Assembly (NCBI GenBank): GCA_014183095.1
Contig: JACCPH010000014.1
Location: forward strand, 523,014-587,013
Length of the DNA: 64,000 nucleotides
Source of the DNA: Harringtonia aguacate
Taxonomy: Eukaryota; Ascomycota; Sordariomycetes; Ophiostomatales; Ophiostomataceae
Direction: 5' to 3'
The translations under genes and the position numbers were made by a program. Numbering within the stretch: position 1 is the first letter of the stretch; the number at the start of each line of letters is the position of its first letter. Shown here in pieces: positions 11,877 through 21,971 of the stretch. Below the pieces are notes generated by a model that was given only the letters and a program-made list of their open reading frames with translations, did not search any database and had not been told where the DNA came from.

Positions 11877-13532
11877 CTACTCAGAACTGGATACATTAGA
11901 CATTTTTACTTCCTTCTGGCAAGTGCGCGCATTGTGTCCTCTCTCACCGCATGTGCCACAGCGCCGTCCGCCTGGCTCGGCCCTCCTCTGCCGACCACCC
12001 CTCGCCTGCACTTCTTGCTGGATTTGCTCCTCCACGACCTTTTCATCTAGTAAATCATGTCCTTCTTGAACTGTAAGAGATCCTCCAAGTCGTACGCGTG
12101 TCTTTTTGGCTCTCCGTCGTTTGCTTAGTGCTGCATTGGCCTGTTGAAGGGCTCGAACCTCGGCTGCCAACAAGGCGTATGAGTGCATCATTGCCTGTGC
12201 ACCCTTTGCGATTTGGTCGACAGCGCTAAAAATTGGGGTTGGAGAGCTGCCTTGGTGACCGGCAATACGGCTTTTAATGAATTCAGACTGCGAGACCGCC
12301 TCTGTTGGGTTGTGTGGTGTTTGGGAGACCCAAGGGTTGGCGCTCGTTGGACGAGAGCCTGGAGGTGTTGGTGTCCGTAACTTTACATCCAGCTTTGATA
12401 AGACGGCCTCTGGATTCAATGGCACTAAGCCAGATCCTCTGAATCCAGCCTTGACATTTTCTTGTGTGAAAACGGCACGAAAGGCGGCCTGGAAGGCAAT
12501 AAAGAATTCCACCTTGGTCACGTGGTTAATGTGAGACTTCATTAACCCTTCGATCTCACGACTGTACGCCCGTTTCAATGGACCAAAGCATCCGACGTCG
12601 AGGGGCTGAAGTAGATGTGACGAGTGCGGAGGCATAGACACCGGTATAATGTCTTGATCTTGGCAAAACCGGTTGAACTCGGCTGATAAATGACTCTCGT
12701 GGCCGTCAATCACTAACATTCGATATCGGCCAACTCTGCGATGAGTTGTATGTTGATGAAAATGCCGAATCCAGTCCAAGCCTGTCTCGTTGTCGGTCCA
12801 TCCATTGCTGGTAGGTTTAATCACCCAATCGTTTGGAAGGTCACACTCTGTGTACCAGTCGGAAAGGTGGACGGCTCCCTTTACCACAACATATGGCGGG
12901 ACACACCAGCCGTCTGCATTCACGCCTTGAATAACCGTGGCCCATTCTCGGTTTCCTGGTTGAACTGTCTTTGCTTTCCCATGTCGTTCAGCGCGCGTCA
13001 CTACCATAAACGGAGTAATGATGCCGATTGCAAAGCCGGTCTCGTCAAAGTTGTACAAATCCGCGTCGACGATGCCGTACTTAGCGCGCAAATTCTGTAC
13101 AAGTGCAAACCATGCGTTTATTTTTTCTGGATCTTCACAGAGGGCCCTTTGGTAGTCGTAGGGACGATTAAAACGCGTCCGGAGGTCTGGTTGTTGCTTG
13201 ACAAAGTTGCTTGCCCAACGCTTTCCAACGCGTCCTGCGTCGCGCTCTGCCAGCAGAACATTGGCCATATCTTCCACATCCGCCAACCTGGGTGGAAATC
13301 CTCGCGCATCCAAGTCAAGAATGTATTGAAGAAGAGCCTTCTCTTCCAGCTCTTTCAATTTCGAAGAGTTGGCGCGGGTGTCTTGTCGAGCGCGTCGGCC
13401 ATTCATTCTGCTGGTAAGAGTTGTTCTTGAGACGTTGTAAATCCTTGCTGCAGCTCTAATTCCTAATTTCGGATCTCTTTCGATAGCTTGAAGGGATAGT
13501 AATAGCCTTGATTCATTTGGAGATGATTCCAT
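11877..13532 (-). CDS. Fot1/pogo transposase (DDE, CENP-B/Tigger type)
   Basis: 551 residues from the ATG at 13532. The open frame runs further upstream into the right inverted repeat, but this ATG starts the recognisable protein. Residues 1-60 hold a Psq-like helix-turn-helix (GIRAAARIYNVSRTTL). Residues about 65-125 are the CENP-B-type DNA-binding domain (FPPRLADVEDMA, GKRWASNFVKQQPDL). The DDE superfamily endonuclease domain follows, with catalytic Asp163 (YNFDETG), Asp276 (VIDGHESH) and Asp312 (LLQPLDVG); the last two are separated by 35 residues. A CCHC zinc knuckle (CGTCGERGHNARTC) sits near the C-terminus, as in several fungal members. No stop or frameshift interrupts the frame, so the protein is probably active, which would allow cut-and-paste movement into TA sites. 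Confidence 0.95.
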   Translation of the reverse strand: MESSPNESRLLLSLQAIERDPKLGIRAAARIYNVSRTTLTSRMNGRRARQDTRANSSKLKELEEKALLQYILDLDARGFPPRLADVEDMANVLLAERDAGRVGKRWASNFVKQQPDLRTRFNRPYDYQRALCEDPEKINAWFALVQNLRAKYGIVDADLYNFDETGFAIGIITPFMVVTRAERHGKAKTVQPGNREWATVIQGVNADGWCVPPYVVVKGAVHLSDWYTECDLPNDWVIKPTSNGWTDNETGLDWIRHFHQHTTHRRVGRYRMLVIDGHESHLSAEFNRFCQDQDIIPVSMPPHSSHLLQPLDVGCFGPLKRAYSREIEGLMKSHINHVTKVEFFIAFQAAFRAVFTQENVKAGFRGSGLVPLNPEAVLSKLDVKLRTPTPPGSRPTSANPWVSQTPHNPTEAVSQSEFIKSRIAGHQGSSPTPIFSAVDQIAKGAQAMMHSYALLAAEVRALQQANAALSKRRRAKKTRVRLGGSLTVQEGHDLLDEKVVEEQIQQEVQARGGRQRRAEPGGRRCGTCGERGHNARTCQKEVKMSNVSSSE

Positions 13533-13586
13533 TATTTTTGATTGAGAAATCTTGTTGTAAAGAAAAAAAAGTTGTGGCTGGATAGA

Positions 13587-13631
13587 AAGTGGCCCGCTCG
13601 CTTGTCTGGCCCGCTCGCTTATCAACTACGT
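13587..13631 (-). repeat. Right terminal inverted repeat of the pogo element
   Basis: Perfect 45-bp inverted copy of 11771-11815, including the two internal 14-bp direct repeats; a TA dinucleotide follows at 13632-13633. Confidence 0.95.
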
Positions 13632-13764
13632 TAGCTGGTCCGTCAACTAGGAAATATTTCGCTGTCAAGACTTATAAATATGATCGGAACAGACTTAATT
13701 AATAACTTAAATATTGCAAAGATTTAACTTTTATATACAAGAGTCGAGAATCCAAAGCGGAAAA

Positions 13765-15726
13765 TCACTCGCTGTTATGTCTATCTTCAACATAGTCCTC
13801 AGAGTCATAATCTTCAAAGAAATCAAAATACAGACCTGGCAGAGCTTCTCGTTCAATGTAATCATATGCCTCGCAAAGGTTAACTTTTGGCTTTTCGGCA
13901 GTAGCCGGCTGTGCCACTTGAGTTACCAGAGTTGGAGGAGGAGCCCTGATTGATAAATGTATGTTGAAGTTCCCCATCACATAAACCGTTGCCTCCATGT
14001 CGTCTGTTATCTGACAACTTGCTTTGGTGAGCAGCCCATGGTCTCTGCGGCGTTTTTTAAATTCGTATGGCATATCCACCCGTTTCATCAGCCAGGCCCG
14101 GAGTGTAAACAAAACGTGTGGCTGATGCTTTTTGAGAAGCTTCTTCCTCTGTGTCAGTGCGACTAATCTCGCCCGAATGCTGTCTGGGACCCTCCATGTG
14201 TCGATTGCCACTTTGTTGAATATATGGCAGACGCCGAATGTGACCAGGATCCAGGGCAGAGAAGTGCAGCTATCCAATATTGCCCCCCGAGACAACTTGA
14301 AGGGATGGAATCCGCCTCCGAGAGGGAAGATTTGCTCTAAGGAATAATGTTCACGGTACCCAAAAGTCGCTGTCCTCCAGGAAAGAGGCATAGAATAAAC
14401 ACCATCGAGACCGATGCCCGAATTCTTGATATTGCACAGGGAGTAGTTCCAAGTCTCCATCTCCTTGAGTGTTACCAGGACGCACAAGGTCCCTAATCGT
14501 GTGAAATCGGATGGGACATCACTGATGGCGTTGTTCGGGACGGCCGTGGATGCCAGACACAGCAGAATAGCCACTCTTATCCCGATGGGCTTGCCAATGT
14601 CAATGTTGCCAAGAATGGCCTTCAGGTTGGGTTTAAAAGAGTTCCAATCCATGGAGCAGTCAAGCCCCATGAGCCATATTGATTCCTTTTTTATTGGAGA
14701 TCCGAGAAGGCGGTTTGCCAAGGGGCGTAGACTGGCACACGAGGTGAGCCTAGCCAGTCTTGCGACGACACTGACACCGCGTTCCATTGCCAACAGCCTT
14801 GCACCGGGATGCGTGGGGTATGAAAATGGTGGTGCAGGGCGGAAATGGGCGCTGCTGCCAAAGTCGCGCGGTGACTGAGCAAGAAGGTTACTCGGAGAGA
14901 TCGTCATGAGACCGGGACCTTCTGGTGCATCCCAGATCTCGCTGGGTCCGCTCAGAAATATGGTTTGGTCCTCTGTCCTTTTGAGGATCTGCTTCATCAG
15001 TCGCTGAAAGGCCTTTGCTCCCTCTCCGTACAAGAGCGGCATATTGACGTCGAAAATTCCAAGGAGGCAGTACGCCTCATCTTCCTTGCGGGTTGTCTTG
15101 CGCTGCGATGCCCATGACATCCTGGCCCCCACAGGCACCTCGTCGAGGTTGACTGTGCCGGAGATGACGCCCGGTGGAATGCCCGTTAGCTTCGAGATGG
15201 ATTCCTGGTGCTGTGAGCGCCAGCCAAGCGGCTCCCACGTGGCTGTGTAGAAGACAAGGTGCAGAGGGGCGATGAGCTCCTGCAGGGTCCAGCCGCGCGT
15301 GAACCACTTTGGCGGCTGTCGACCTAAACAACTCTCGCTGTTGCTGCTGCTGTTTCGGCGGTCGGCCATCGCGATTCTTTCCTCGAAATCTTCAACAGAG
15401 TGCACATCTTCCAGATAGGCATAGCATACCGAAGACCTAGAGTACCACTGAAACATAGAATTGATTGCCTCGGAGAGCTCGGCGCTGGAAGTTTTGTCGA
15501 TGCAGCAGGTGTCCACCCAGGCCCAGGACAGGCCATCCAGCTTGGCTTGTCGACAGCAATACTCGATTTTCTTAAAGCCCGCCTTCTTGGTCCGATCAGG
15601 GGATCCCATATCTTGAAAGGCAGCCTCATCTTTCCCCCAAGTGTGCGACAAAATTGCGTACAGTGGGATGGATGTTGGATCCAGGAACTGCTGGAGTTTG
15701 TAAGAGTCGACGTTGATCAGCCACAT
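13765..15726 (-). CDS. HET-domain protein (heterokaryon incompatibility family)
   Basis: 653 residues in one exon from the ATG at 15726; an upstream in-frame GTG adds 11 unlikely residues. HET domains trigger programmed cell death after fusion of genetically different hyphae. The protein starts MWLINVDSYKLQQFLD, the usual opening of the HET-D/E-like class. Conserved blocks are YAILSHTWGKDEAAFQD (about 23-40), GLSWAWVDTCCIDKTSSAEL (about 71-90), SMFQWYSRSSVCYAYLEDV and FTRGWTLQELIAP. A second conserved region follows (RKEDEAYCLLGIFDVNMPLL, GEGAKAFQRL), typical of HET proteins that carry the short extra domain after HET. No NACHT or WD repeats follow; the C-terminal 350 residues are unrecognised and end in an acidic tail. 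Its 3' end lies 132 bases from the transposon. Confidence 0.92.
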   Translation of the reverse strand: MWLINVDSYKLQQFLDPTSIPLYAILSHTWGKDEAAFQDMGSPDRTKKAGFKKIEYCCRQAKLDGLSWAWVDTCCIDKTSSAELSEAINSMFQWYSRSSVCYAYLEDVHSVEDFEERIAMADRRNSSSNSESCLGRQPPKWFTRGWTLQELIAPLHLVFYTATWEPLGWRSQHQESISKLTGIPPGVISGTVNLDEVPVGARMSWASQRKTTRKEDEAYCLLGIFDVNMPLLYGEGAKAFQRLMKQILKRTEDQTIFLSGPSEIWDAPEGPGLMTISPSNLLAQSPRDFGSSAHFRPAPPFSYPTHPGARLLAMERGVSVVARLARLTSCASLRPLANRLLGSPIKKESIWLMGLDCSMDWNSFKPNLKAILGNIDIGKPIGIRVAILLCLASTAVPNNAISDVPSDFTRLGTLCVLVTLKEMETWNYSLCNIKNSGIGLDGVYSMPLSWRTATFGYREHYSLEQIFPLGGGFHPFKLSRGAILDSCTSLPWILVTFGVCHIFNKVAIDTWRVPDSIRARLVALTQRKKLLKKHQPHVLFTLRAWLMKRVDMPYEFKKRRRDHGLLTKASCQITDDMEATVYVMGNFNIHLSIRAPPPTLVTQVAQPATAEKPKVNLCEAYDYIEREALPGLYFDFFEDYDSEDYVEDRHNSE

Positions 15727-17063
15727 TTCGACAAGTATAACGAGAAAGATTGTACCCAAAAAAAAGTCTTAATTTAATAGTATCGCAGAGCCATTCCGCT
15801 TTGTAGCGAGACCCGAGGCTGCACTCATATATAAAATCGCCACAGAGTTAGATGACATGTCATAGTTTTTTGAAGCAAGAGATGCGACAAACAAACCCCT
15901 GGATTCTGCCGCAAGGGGGCACAGCCTTATCGCACAGCCTACTCGACCAATTGCGAACTTGCCCTGTAAAGCCTAAATGTGACATCAATATGTCCTGCCT
16001 TGTGTGGGTCTCTTGCATTCCTGGAGGCCTCTGCGATCTGTGTCGACCTGTGGCTTGACCGCACGAGTCTACGAGTATTGGCTTGCGATCGATATAGGCT
16101 CCTCTAGTGTACAGCTATAATAACCTGATAATAGTTCCCTTAAGCTTACTTTCTTCCGTTTTGCCCGGGGTTCCCACTCGACCCATGTAACTGCTGTCTG
16201 ATCACTCTGCGGGTCACGAGCCATAACTCTCTAGAGGTTCTCCGACTGAAACGCGCGAGTCCCCGAAAGCAGAAACCAAAGACAGCAAACCGTGTTATAG
16301 TTTTTCAAGAGTAGAAATATCCATAGCGGCTTGGCGTCTGGGATGTGATATATCTTATTCTTGAGTCAAAAGTACAGGCTATCCTTGTCCGAGCAGTCAA
16401 TCCTGATCGGATAAGGTCGGATGTCTTCGTTCAAACCCTGCGAGCACGGCAAATCAGGGCCAATTGGTTCGGTATGTCCAATGAGCTTCTGTCTCGAAGG
16501 TCAATAGTCAGGAGAATCCTTCAAGAAATAGTCATGAGAATCCTTCAAGAAAGTGGCCTTCTGAATACTCGTACGTTCATGTGGAATGGCTGGACCCCAT
16601 GCCAATGGCCATGGGTCATCCTTTAGGATTACTATAGAGCAGCTATGTAACTAGCCGTGTCGCGAGCAGCGGGATACGGTTGTGGGATGCGATACGGCAC
16701 GATCTCCACACCGCTCACACATGTCTTGTTTACAAGCAACCCTGACGGCAAAGGCCATGACAGAGCAATGAAATGACTCGTAACTTCTCTGTGTGCAGGA
16801 GGTCGACTCCGCGTCGTAGACGGCATGGGATGTCTTGTGGTGTGGACTGCCTCTGCTACGGGATAGACACTTTGTCAGTGCCATGAGAGAGAAAAACACA
16901 GGACACTCAATGGATCGTGATATCACATATGCAATCTATTAGGATATCTAAGAGGCAAGGCACGGCACGGGGCAATTGGCCGCGTGTTGACCATCCCGAT
17001 CTATACGCATAATTTAACTGTCCGGCGGCTATAGCGAGCAGGTCTGCCACTGTCCAGCCATGT
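15727..17063. other. Gene-free stretch between HET gene and small secreted protein
   Basis: The first few hundred bases are the HET gene promoter. No coding motif was found on either strand. A 24-bp tandem duplication lies at 16505-16552. Confidence 0.5.
16505..16552. repeat. 24-bp tandem duplication
   Basis: Two adjacent 24-bp units, TAGTCAGGAGAATCCTTC and onward, differ at a single base. Noncoding; function unknown. Confidence 0.85.
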
Positions 17064-17422
17064 TTAACCGCACAAGTCTGCGCAGTTCGTCTGAGCCGCA
17101 ACCAGGCAGTCGTTGGTGCAAATCAGGCCCTGGTTGCCTCCTTCTCCATAGCACTGAAGAGGGCACAGAAACGCCATGACGCTGCGGCATTGCTCAAAGT
17201 TGTCGAATCCACAACGCTTTGCAAGCTTGGCCGATTTGACAAAGTCTGCAATGGCCTGGGCGGGAGCGGGAGTGGGAGCGGCGATAGCTGCCGACGCCAG
17301 CATAGCAAGAGCTGTCTGGACGCTCTGTTAATATGACGAGCAGCACAACACACCAGGGTGCACACCTAGATATGGCTTGCGTATGGGCATGGGGGAACAC
17401 ATACAATGTGGAAGAGCTGCAT
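17064..17422 (-). CDS. Small secreted cysteine-rich protein (8 Cys)
   Basis: Two exons, 17422-17405 and 17324-17064, give 92 residues. The first exon supplies only MQLFHI; splicing (GTATGT donor, TTAACAG acceptor) continues SVQTALAMLASAAIAAPTPAP, forming a signal peptide with an Ala-rich cleavage region near residue 22. The mature part has eight cysteines in about 50 residues (KRCGF, EQCRS, AFLCPLQCYG, LICTNDCLV, TNCADLCG), enough for four disulphides. The spacing is not CFEM, hydrophobin or defensin-like as far as I can tell. Small size, secretion and paired cysteines fit an effector or extracellular signalling protein. The function is unknown, and no obvious partner gene is nearby. Confidence 0.7.
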
Positions 17423-19338
17423 ATTGTCGTTGGGCAGAGTATGTTCCGTAAAAGGGCTGATATGTGTTTTGTTCTTGAATTCTTGGGCTCTTGAGTTCTT
17501 GAGTTCTTGCTGTAAGTGAGACAGGCACAAAGACCTTCTTATAGACAGAGGACAAGACGTTGCTGCTGCACCCATAAAAATGTCTTCAATGTTTTTCCAG
17601 TTCCAGATCCTTTTGACGTATATTACGAACAATAAACAGAATACAGAACAACTGCCAAGACGGAGAAGCCACAATTTCGAAGCCATTATTCGTTTCCGCC
17701 CCTCTCTCCATAACAAAAGTACAGCAGATAAGAAGCACAGCTTGAGCTTTGTCTGGAGAGCGTGAGGCACAGTCGACAGATCGGAGGATCAGATAACAAG
17801 AGACCCACCGACAGAAACAGGGTTTAAGCGTCTACACGCTGTAACACGCCGTAATTCTTAGAGTGGGGCCGCCCGTCGAATGATTTGCGCAGCCCTGACA
17901 GCGACTACAGCCACAACAGTCTCCTCAAAAGGATCCCGTCCTGGTCCTCGTGCCGATCCTCCTGGTACATTTGGTACATTAATAGCAGCGGGAATTTCAG
18001 GGACGGGGTTTGACAACTCACGACTTTTTTAAGCATGCCACTAGCTTCAAGCTCCTGGCGCTATGACTAAAGATTATCTACAAAGATTATCTACACACCA
18101 AAGTCTTGCCAGAAGCAATGATACAGTGCACTACCAGCCGCAGTGCAACCAGCGTAGGATAGTATCGTGCAAGGGCCACTCCAGAGTACTCTGCTTCGCC
18201 ATCACGCCAGGCCCAGAGGCTTTCTGGCTGCTCCTGAGCCTTGGCAAGCCAGAGCTTAACGCAATGCCATGAAAAATTTGCAGCATCGCTCAAGGCAAAA
18301 CCATACAGTCGCCGCACCCTAGCAATTCCGCTATTCGATCCTACAACCAAGCACCCCCACGTCGCCTGCAGCAGACAAAGACAAAGGAGCAGATAATGTC
18401 GAGCCCGGATTCGGAGGTATGGGGGCTGACGATACGTCGGCTCGCATGGTGGGATGCCGCGGTAGGATGCAGCGTTACGTGAAGTAAATAATTGTTTAAG
18501 CTGCGTGGGAAAAGTGAGGTTTGTGGGATTGTCAGAGGGCATGACATGGCTTGGACTGGTTGCAGTGGACGATTGAGTTGGTTCTGGCCACACTTTTTGC
18601 TCGCCAGTGAAATAGGCCAAAGAGAGCAAAGAAAAGCAGGGGCATCTAGGAGTTCTCCGTGCTGTATACATACTCATACTCTTCCATCTCTTCCATCTAG
18701 TTATTTGTATCAGGCCAAAAAGTGGATCGAGATCACGATGTGGCCCCCCACTTCTGTCCTCAGAGGAACTCCGGGGGTTGCGTCCCCGCCGAGGATCGAT
18801 GACGGAAGCGTGAGCGCTTGCTTTGAAGGATTCTTTTTCAAGTTGTGTTAATACTGTTTAAAATAGTGTGTTGTACTGAAAATAAAAGGCTGGCTCATCA
18901 AACCTTGGGAAACCCATTGGCATGAGCAGCAATTATGGTGACGTCTCTCAGTTTTGGGTTCGGATTGCTACGTGGCACATGTTGCTTCACCACTATGCTC
19001 AGGGTATCGTTGTCCCCGTTTTTGGTTGCAGCCTTGTGTTCTCATGCGGTGTTCAGTGTAAGTGGCCCACTAGTGGATTCAAGCAACCCATTGTGCTTGG
19101 GGAAACATCAATATGTTGAGACTATGTCGGCTATAGTTATTGCTGGGAGGAACATATTCAAAGGAAAAGAAGCAAAAACAAGATAAAAAGTACTGGAAAA
19201 AAAAGAAGCCCCTGGCTCGGAAGAGTCCAGTTTTGTTGAAAATGGGCAGGGAGAATGCTAAATATGATTCACGAGCATACTACAGGCTGATGTTGAAACG
19301 CCCTCCTTGCCATCAAAATTGATTCTGCGAGCCCGAAT
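17423..19338. other. Gene-free stretch
   Basis: A 196-codon open frame on the minus strand (18677-18087) lacks motifs, splice continuity and codon bias, and is not supported as a gene. The region contains nothing else recognisable. It ends at the 3' side of the ZIP transporter. Confidence 0.5.
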
Positions 19339-21117
19339 TTAAGCCCACGCGCCGACGAGGCTCATAAAAAAGGCGCCAAAGAAGACGAGGAGGCAGGCGT
19401 AGACGCGTTCGCGTCCGCGGAGGAAGCGCCAGCTCTGGTCGCTGAGGAGGTCCTCGGACAGGAGCTCGACCAGAGAGGCAAAGACGAGCAGGCCGGCGGA
19501 GATGGCGTTCATGACGCCGACGACAATGAGGCCGACGGCCGAGTCGGGGCGGTAGAGGGTGTGGGTGGCGAGGCCGAGGGCCTGGCCGATGGGGGTGGTG
19601 CAGCCGTAGGCCAGGGCCATGAACCAGGGCTGGAGCTGGCCGTGGGGCCAGCGGACGGAGGCGATGCGGGAGCCGAGGGCGAGGCCCTCAAAGGTCTGGT
19701 GGAAGGCGATGGCGATGAGCAGGACGAGGAACTCGCTGCCGATGGAGACGCTGATGGCCATGCCGATAAAGACGCTGTGGAAGAGGATGCCGAGCTCGAG
19801 CAGCACACACTGGAGCAGCTCCCGGCGGTGCTGCTGTTCGGTGGTGAGCTGTGGAGAGGGAAGCGCGGCAGGCGTCTCTGTGGCCGCTGTCTCTGTGGCC
19901 GCCTCCTCACAGTCTTGCTTCCGCGGCTCTGGCACGCTAGCCTCGTGGCCGGCCCTGCGAATGGTGTCCATGCGGTGGTCGTCGTCTTGGCTGTTCAGTG
20001 CGGTCAGGCCGTGGCTGATGCTGGCGGACCGCTCGGCGATGGGGCCCATGTCGCGGACCGGCTGCATGCCTGGGTGGTGGTGGTGGTGGTGGTTTCCCAT
20101 GCAGCCGCGCTCGGGGCTGGGCGCGGTCAGCTCAATGGGGTGGATGTGGCGAGACGGGTGAAACACCATTTCGACGACCACGACAAAGAAGATGGCAGCC
20201 AGCGAGATGGCGCCGGGCATAGCCGGATAGTCGTCGGTCCAGAAGCTGTCCAGACACGGGTCGCCGAGCGAGATGAAGGCGGTGGGAATCAGGTGGACAA
20301 AGGCTGTGGCAATGAGAACGCCGGTACCAAAGTGGCGGACGCCGAAAAAGAAACGAGCGGGAATCCGCAGCCCGGGAAAGCGAACGGCCAAGAGAGGAAA
20401 GGCGCACGCCAGCGTCGAGACAGTCAAGATGATAAACAGAGCACCGACATGGAGCGGCGTGTTGTACTGGTCTTGCACGCCGCCCGTAGCACAGGTGTTG
20501 CGCTTCTTCACGGGAGACACGTCGAGCATCTCGTTGGACGTGGTGGAGCGAGCAGACCTGGGAACAGACCTGGGAGCGAACCTGGGGCCGAGGCCGAGAT
20601 CCCACGACGACAGCATCACAGAGGTAAGAAGAACAGACAACAGCCAGGCCATCCACCAGCCAGCCGACTGGGCGGCCTTGCTCCAGGTGGGCGAGACAGG
20701 CAGCGGGTCAGCACCCCGGCAACGACAACAAATCCGGCCATCACCACCGGTTGCCGTCTTCCGACACAGGGACAGTCCTGTGCAAAAAGAAGATGTCGTC
20801 AGTGCGCAGCCCCCCACAGTTGTACCCTTTGCAAGTCCCTTACCTGCATCGCAGGACCGTCGTCCCGTGCCGTGGTCCCCCCCGGCCGTGCGGCGGGGCG
20901 ACCCATGGTTCCCGTCGAGTTTTCCCTGGCCACAGGCGCTGGACAAGGCTCCATGGCTTGCCCCCCCGCCGTCCTGCGCAGAGTCCACGTGCTCGCGAAG
21001 GTTGGCGATGCCATTCAAGTCTTGGCATGTGGTGTGGGCGGCCGCCAGAGGCGGTGGGCTTTGGTTCCACGACAGATGTCGGGAAAGGGATTCGTCGGCG
21101 GTGGAGAGGCAGATCAT
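19339..21117 (-). CDS. ZIP-family zinc/iron transporter
   Basis: Two exons, 21117-20844 and 20777-19339 (66-bp intron, in frame), give 570 residues. ZIP proteins carry Zn2+ or Fe2+ into the cytoplasm, usually across the plasma membrane. An extracellular N-terminal domain (opening MICLSTADESLSRHLSWNQ) is followed by a first helix region near residue 140 and eight or so membrane segments. The family signatures are present: FGTGVLIATAFVHLIP in the early core, HSVFIGMAISVSIG in TM4 and HQTFEGLALGSRI in TM5, which hold the metal-binding His and Glu. The variable loop carries a six-histidine run (MGNHHHHHHPG), a common metal-sensing element. A large open frame on the opposite strand is only its GC-rich shadow. 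The metal is inferred as zinc by similarity to Zrt-type fungal transporters. Confidence 0.92.
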   Translation of the reverse strand: MICLSTADESLSRHLSWNQSPPPLAAAHTTCQDLNGIANLREHVDSAQDGGGASHGALSSACGQGKLDGNHGSPRRTAGGDHGTGRRSCDAGKGLAKGTTVGGCALTTSSFCTGLSLCRKTATGGDGRICCRCRGADPLPVSPTWSKAAQSAGWWMAWLLSVLLTSVMLSSWDLGLGPRFAPRSVPRSARSTTSNEMLDVSPVKKRNTCATGGVQDQYNTPLHVGALFIILTVSTLACAFPLLAVRFPGLRIPARFFFGVRHFGTGVLIATAFVHLIPTAFISLGDPCLDSFWTDDYPAMPGAISLAAIFFVVVVEMVFHPSRHIHPIELTAPSPERGCMGNHHHHHHPGMQPVRDMGPIAERSASISHGLTALNSQDDDHRMDTIRRAGHEASVPEPRKQDCEEAATETAATETPAALPSPQLTTEQQHRRELLQCVLLELGILFHSVFIGMAISVSIGSEFLVLLIAIAFHQTFEGLALGSRIASVRWPHGQLQPWFMALAYGCTTPIGQALGLATHTLYRPDSAVGLIVVGVMNAISAGLLVFASLVELLSEDLLSDQSWRFLRGRERVYACLLVFFGAFFMSLVGAWA

Positions 21118-21971
21118 TGTGCAAACTGGGTGGCAAGGGCGACTTTTGTCTGTGGAGGGCCGTAATGGGGATTCGTGGCTCGTTCAAAGAGGTCTTGGAG
21201 TCGGGTACGAGAAAGGCAAGAATGCGGATCCGAGGATGAACCTGTTTGGCCATGTTCGCCAGGCATCTGCCAAGCCATACGGGCATATTCGTTTCGTAAG
21301 CTGCATGCGATGCCGGGAACTGTCTACGTGGACCCGCCATTTGTCTAGGAGTGCCGGGACTGTCTGGATTTAGACATTGATGGCAATGACACTCAAAAGA
21401 GGCTGAACTTGTATCGAGCAAAGCGCTTCACACACAGCTGGACACAGACAACGTGTCGACGAGGGTCTGTGCAAACCCGAATCTTGGCAGGAGTGAAAGG
21501 ATGAGCCGTCAGGCTTGGCCAGATGAGTAATACAAGACTCTACGTAGACACGGGCAAAACACATTCAAGGTCTAGTATTTACTAGCGCTAATCTGCGTGA
21601 CAAAACGTTGAACAAAATCCGTTTATTCCTTCCCTGTTCACAACAGACTATTTCATCGCATCTGTCGACGTCGCCTTTCACGTACGGCCATAGATGCTGG
21701 AAAGCACGGGATCCTGTCCGCTCTCCCCTAGTTAAACCAGCAATCGGCGGATTAGTAGTTGGGTCGGTGACGACCAGCGAATACCCGCTGCTGTACGTTT
21801 TTTTTTTGTGTTTTTTTTGCTATTTTTTTTTATTTCATGTAAAAAGAGAATATCCTCCGTGCAGTGCTCTGCTCTTTATCTGAAAAAAAAGGCCTCGTCG
21901 ACCGCTGACCCTTCACCTCAGCCGGACAGCGTGTCCAGCAGACAGGTGCTGTAGACGGTGACGGCGACGCT
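21118..21971. other. Intergenic region between ZIP gene and NLR-like gene
   Basis: Contains the ZIP promoter and the 3' side of the NLR-like gene. The minus strand at 21971-21919 stays open past the NLR stop codon and reads SVAVTVYSTCLLDTLSG, apparently the lost end of that protein. There are T-runs at 21799-21835. No separate gene. Confidence 0.6.

Larger units (their letters stand above)
11771..13631 (-). mobile_element. Fot1/pogo-type DNA transposon, apparently intact
   Basis: The 1861-bp element has perfect 45-bp terminal inverted repeats beginning ACGTAGTTGATAAGCG and is flanked on both sides by TA (11769-11770 and 13632-13633), the target duplication typical of the Tc1/mariner/pogo superfamily. 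It carries one uninterrupted transposase gene on the minus strand. Perfect repeats and an open frame suggest recent insertion. It sits between the 3' end of the reductase and the 3' end of the HET gene, and breaks neither. Confidence 0.93.

Noticed and set aside
18087..18677. 196-codon minus-strand frame
   Set aside because: No motif, erratic composition and no splice continuity; treated as chance.
19561..21165. 534-codon open frame on the plus strand
   Set aside because: It lies antisense to the ZIP transporter exons; its Gly/Ala/Arg-rich translation has no motifs and arises from GC-rich third codon positions on the other strand.
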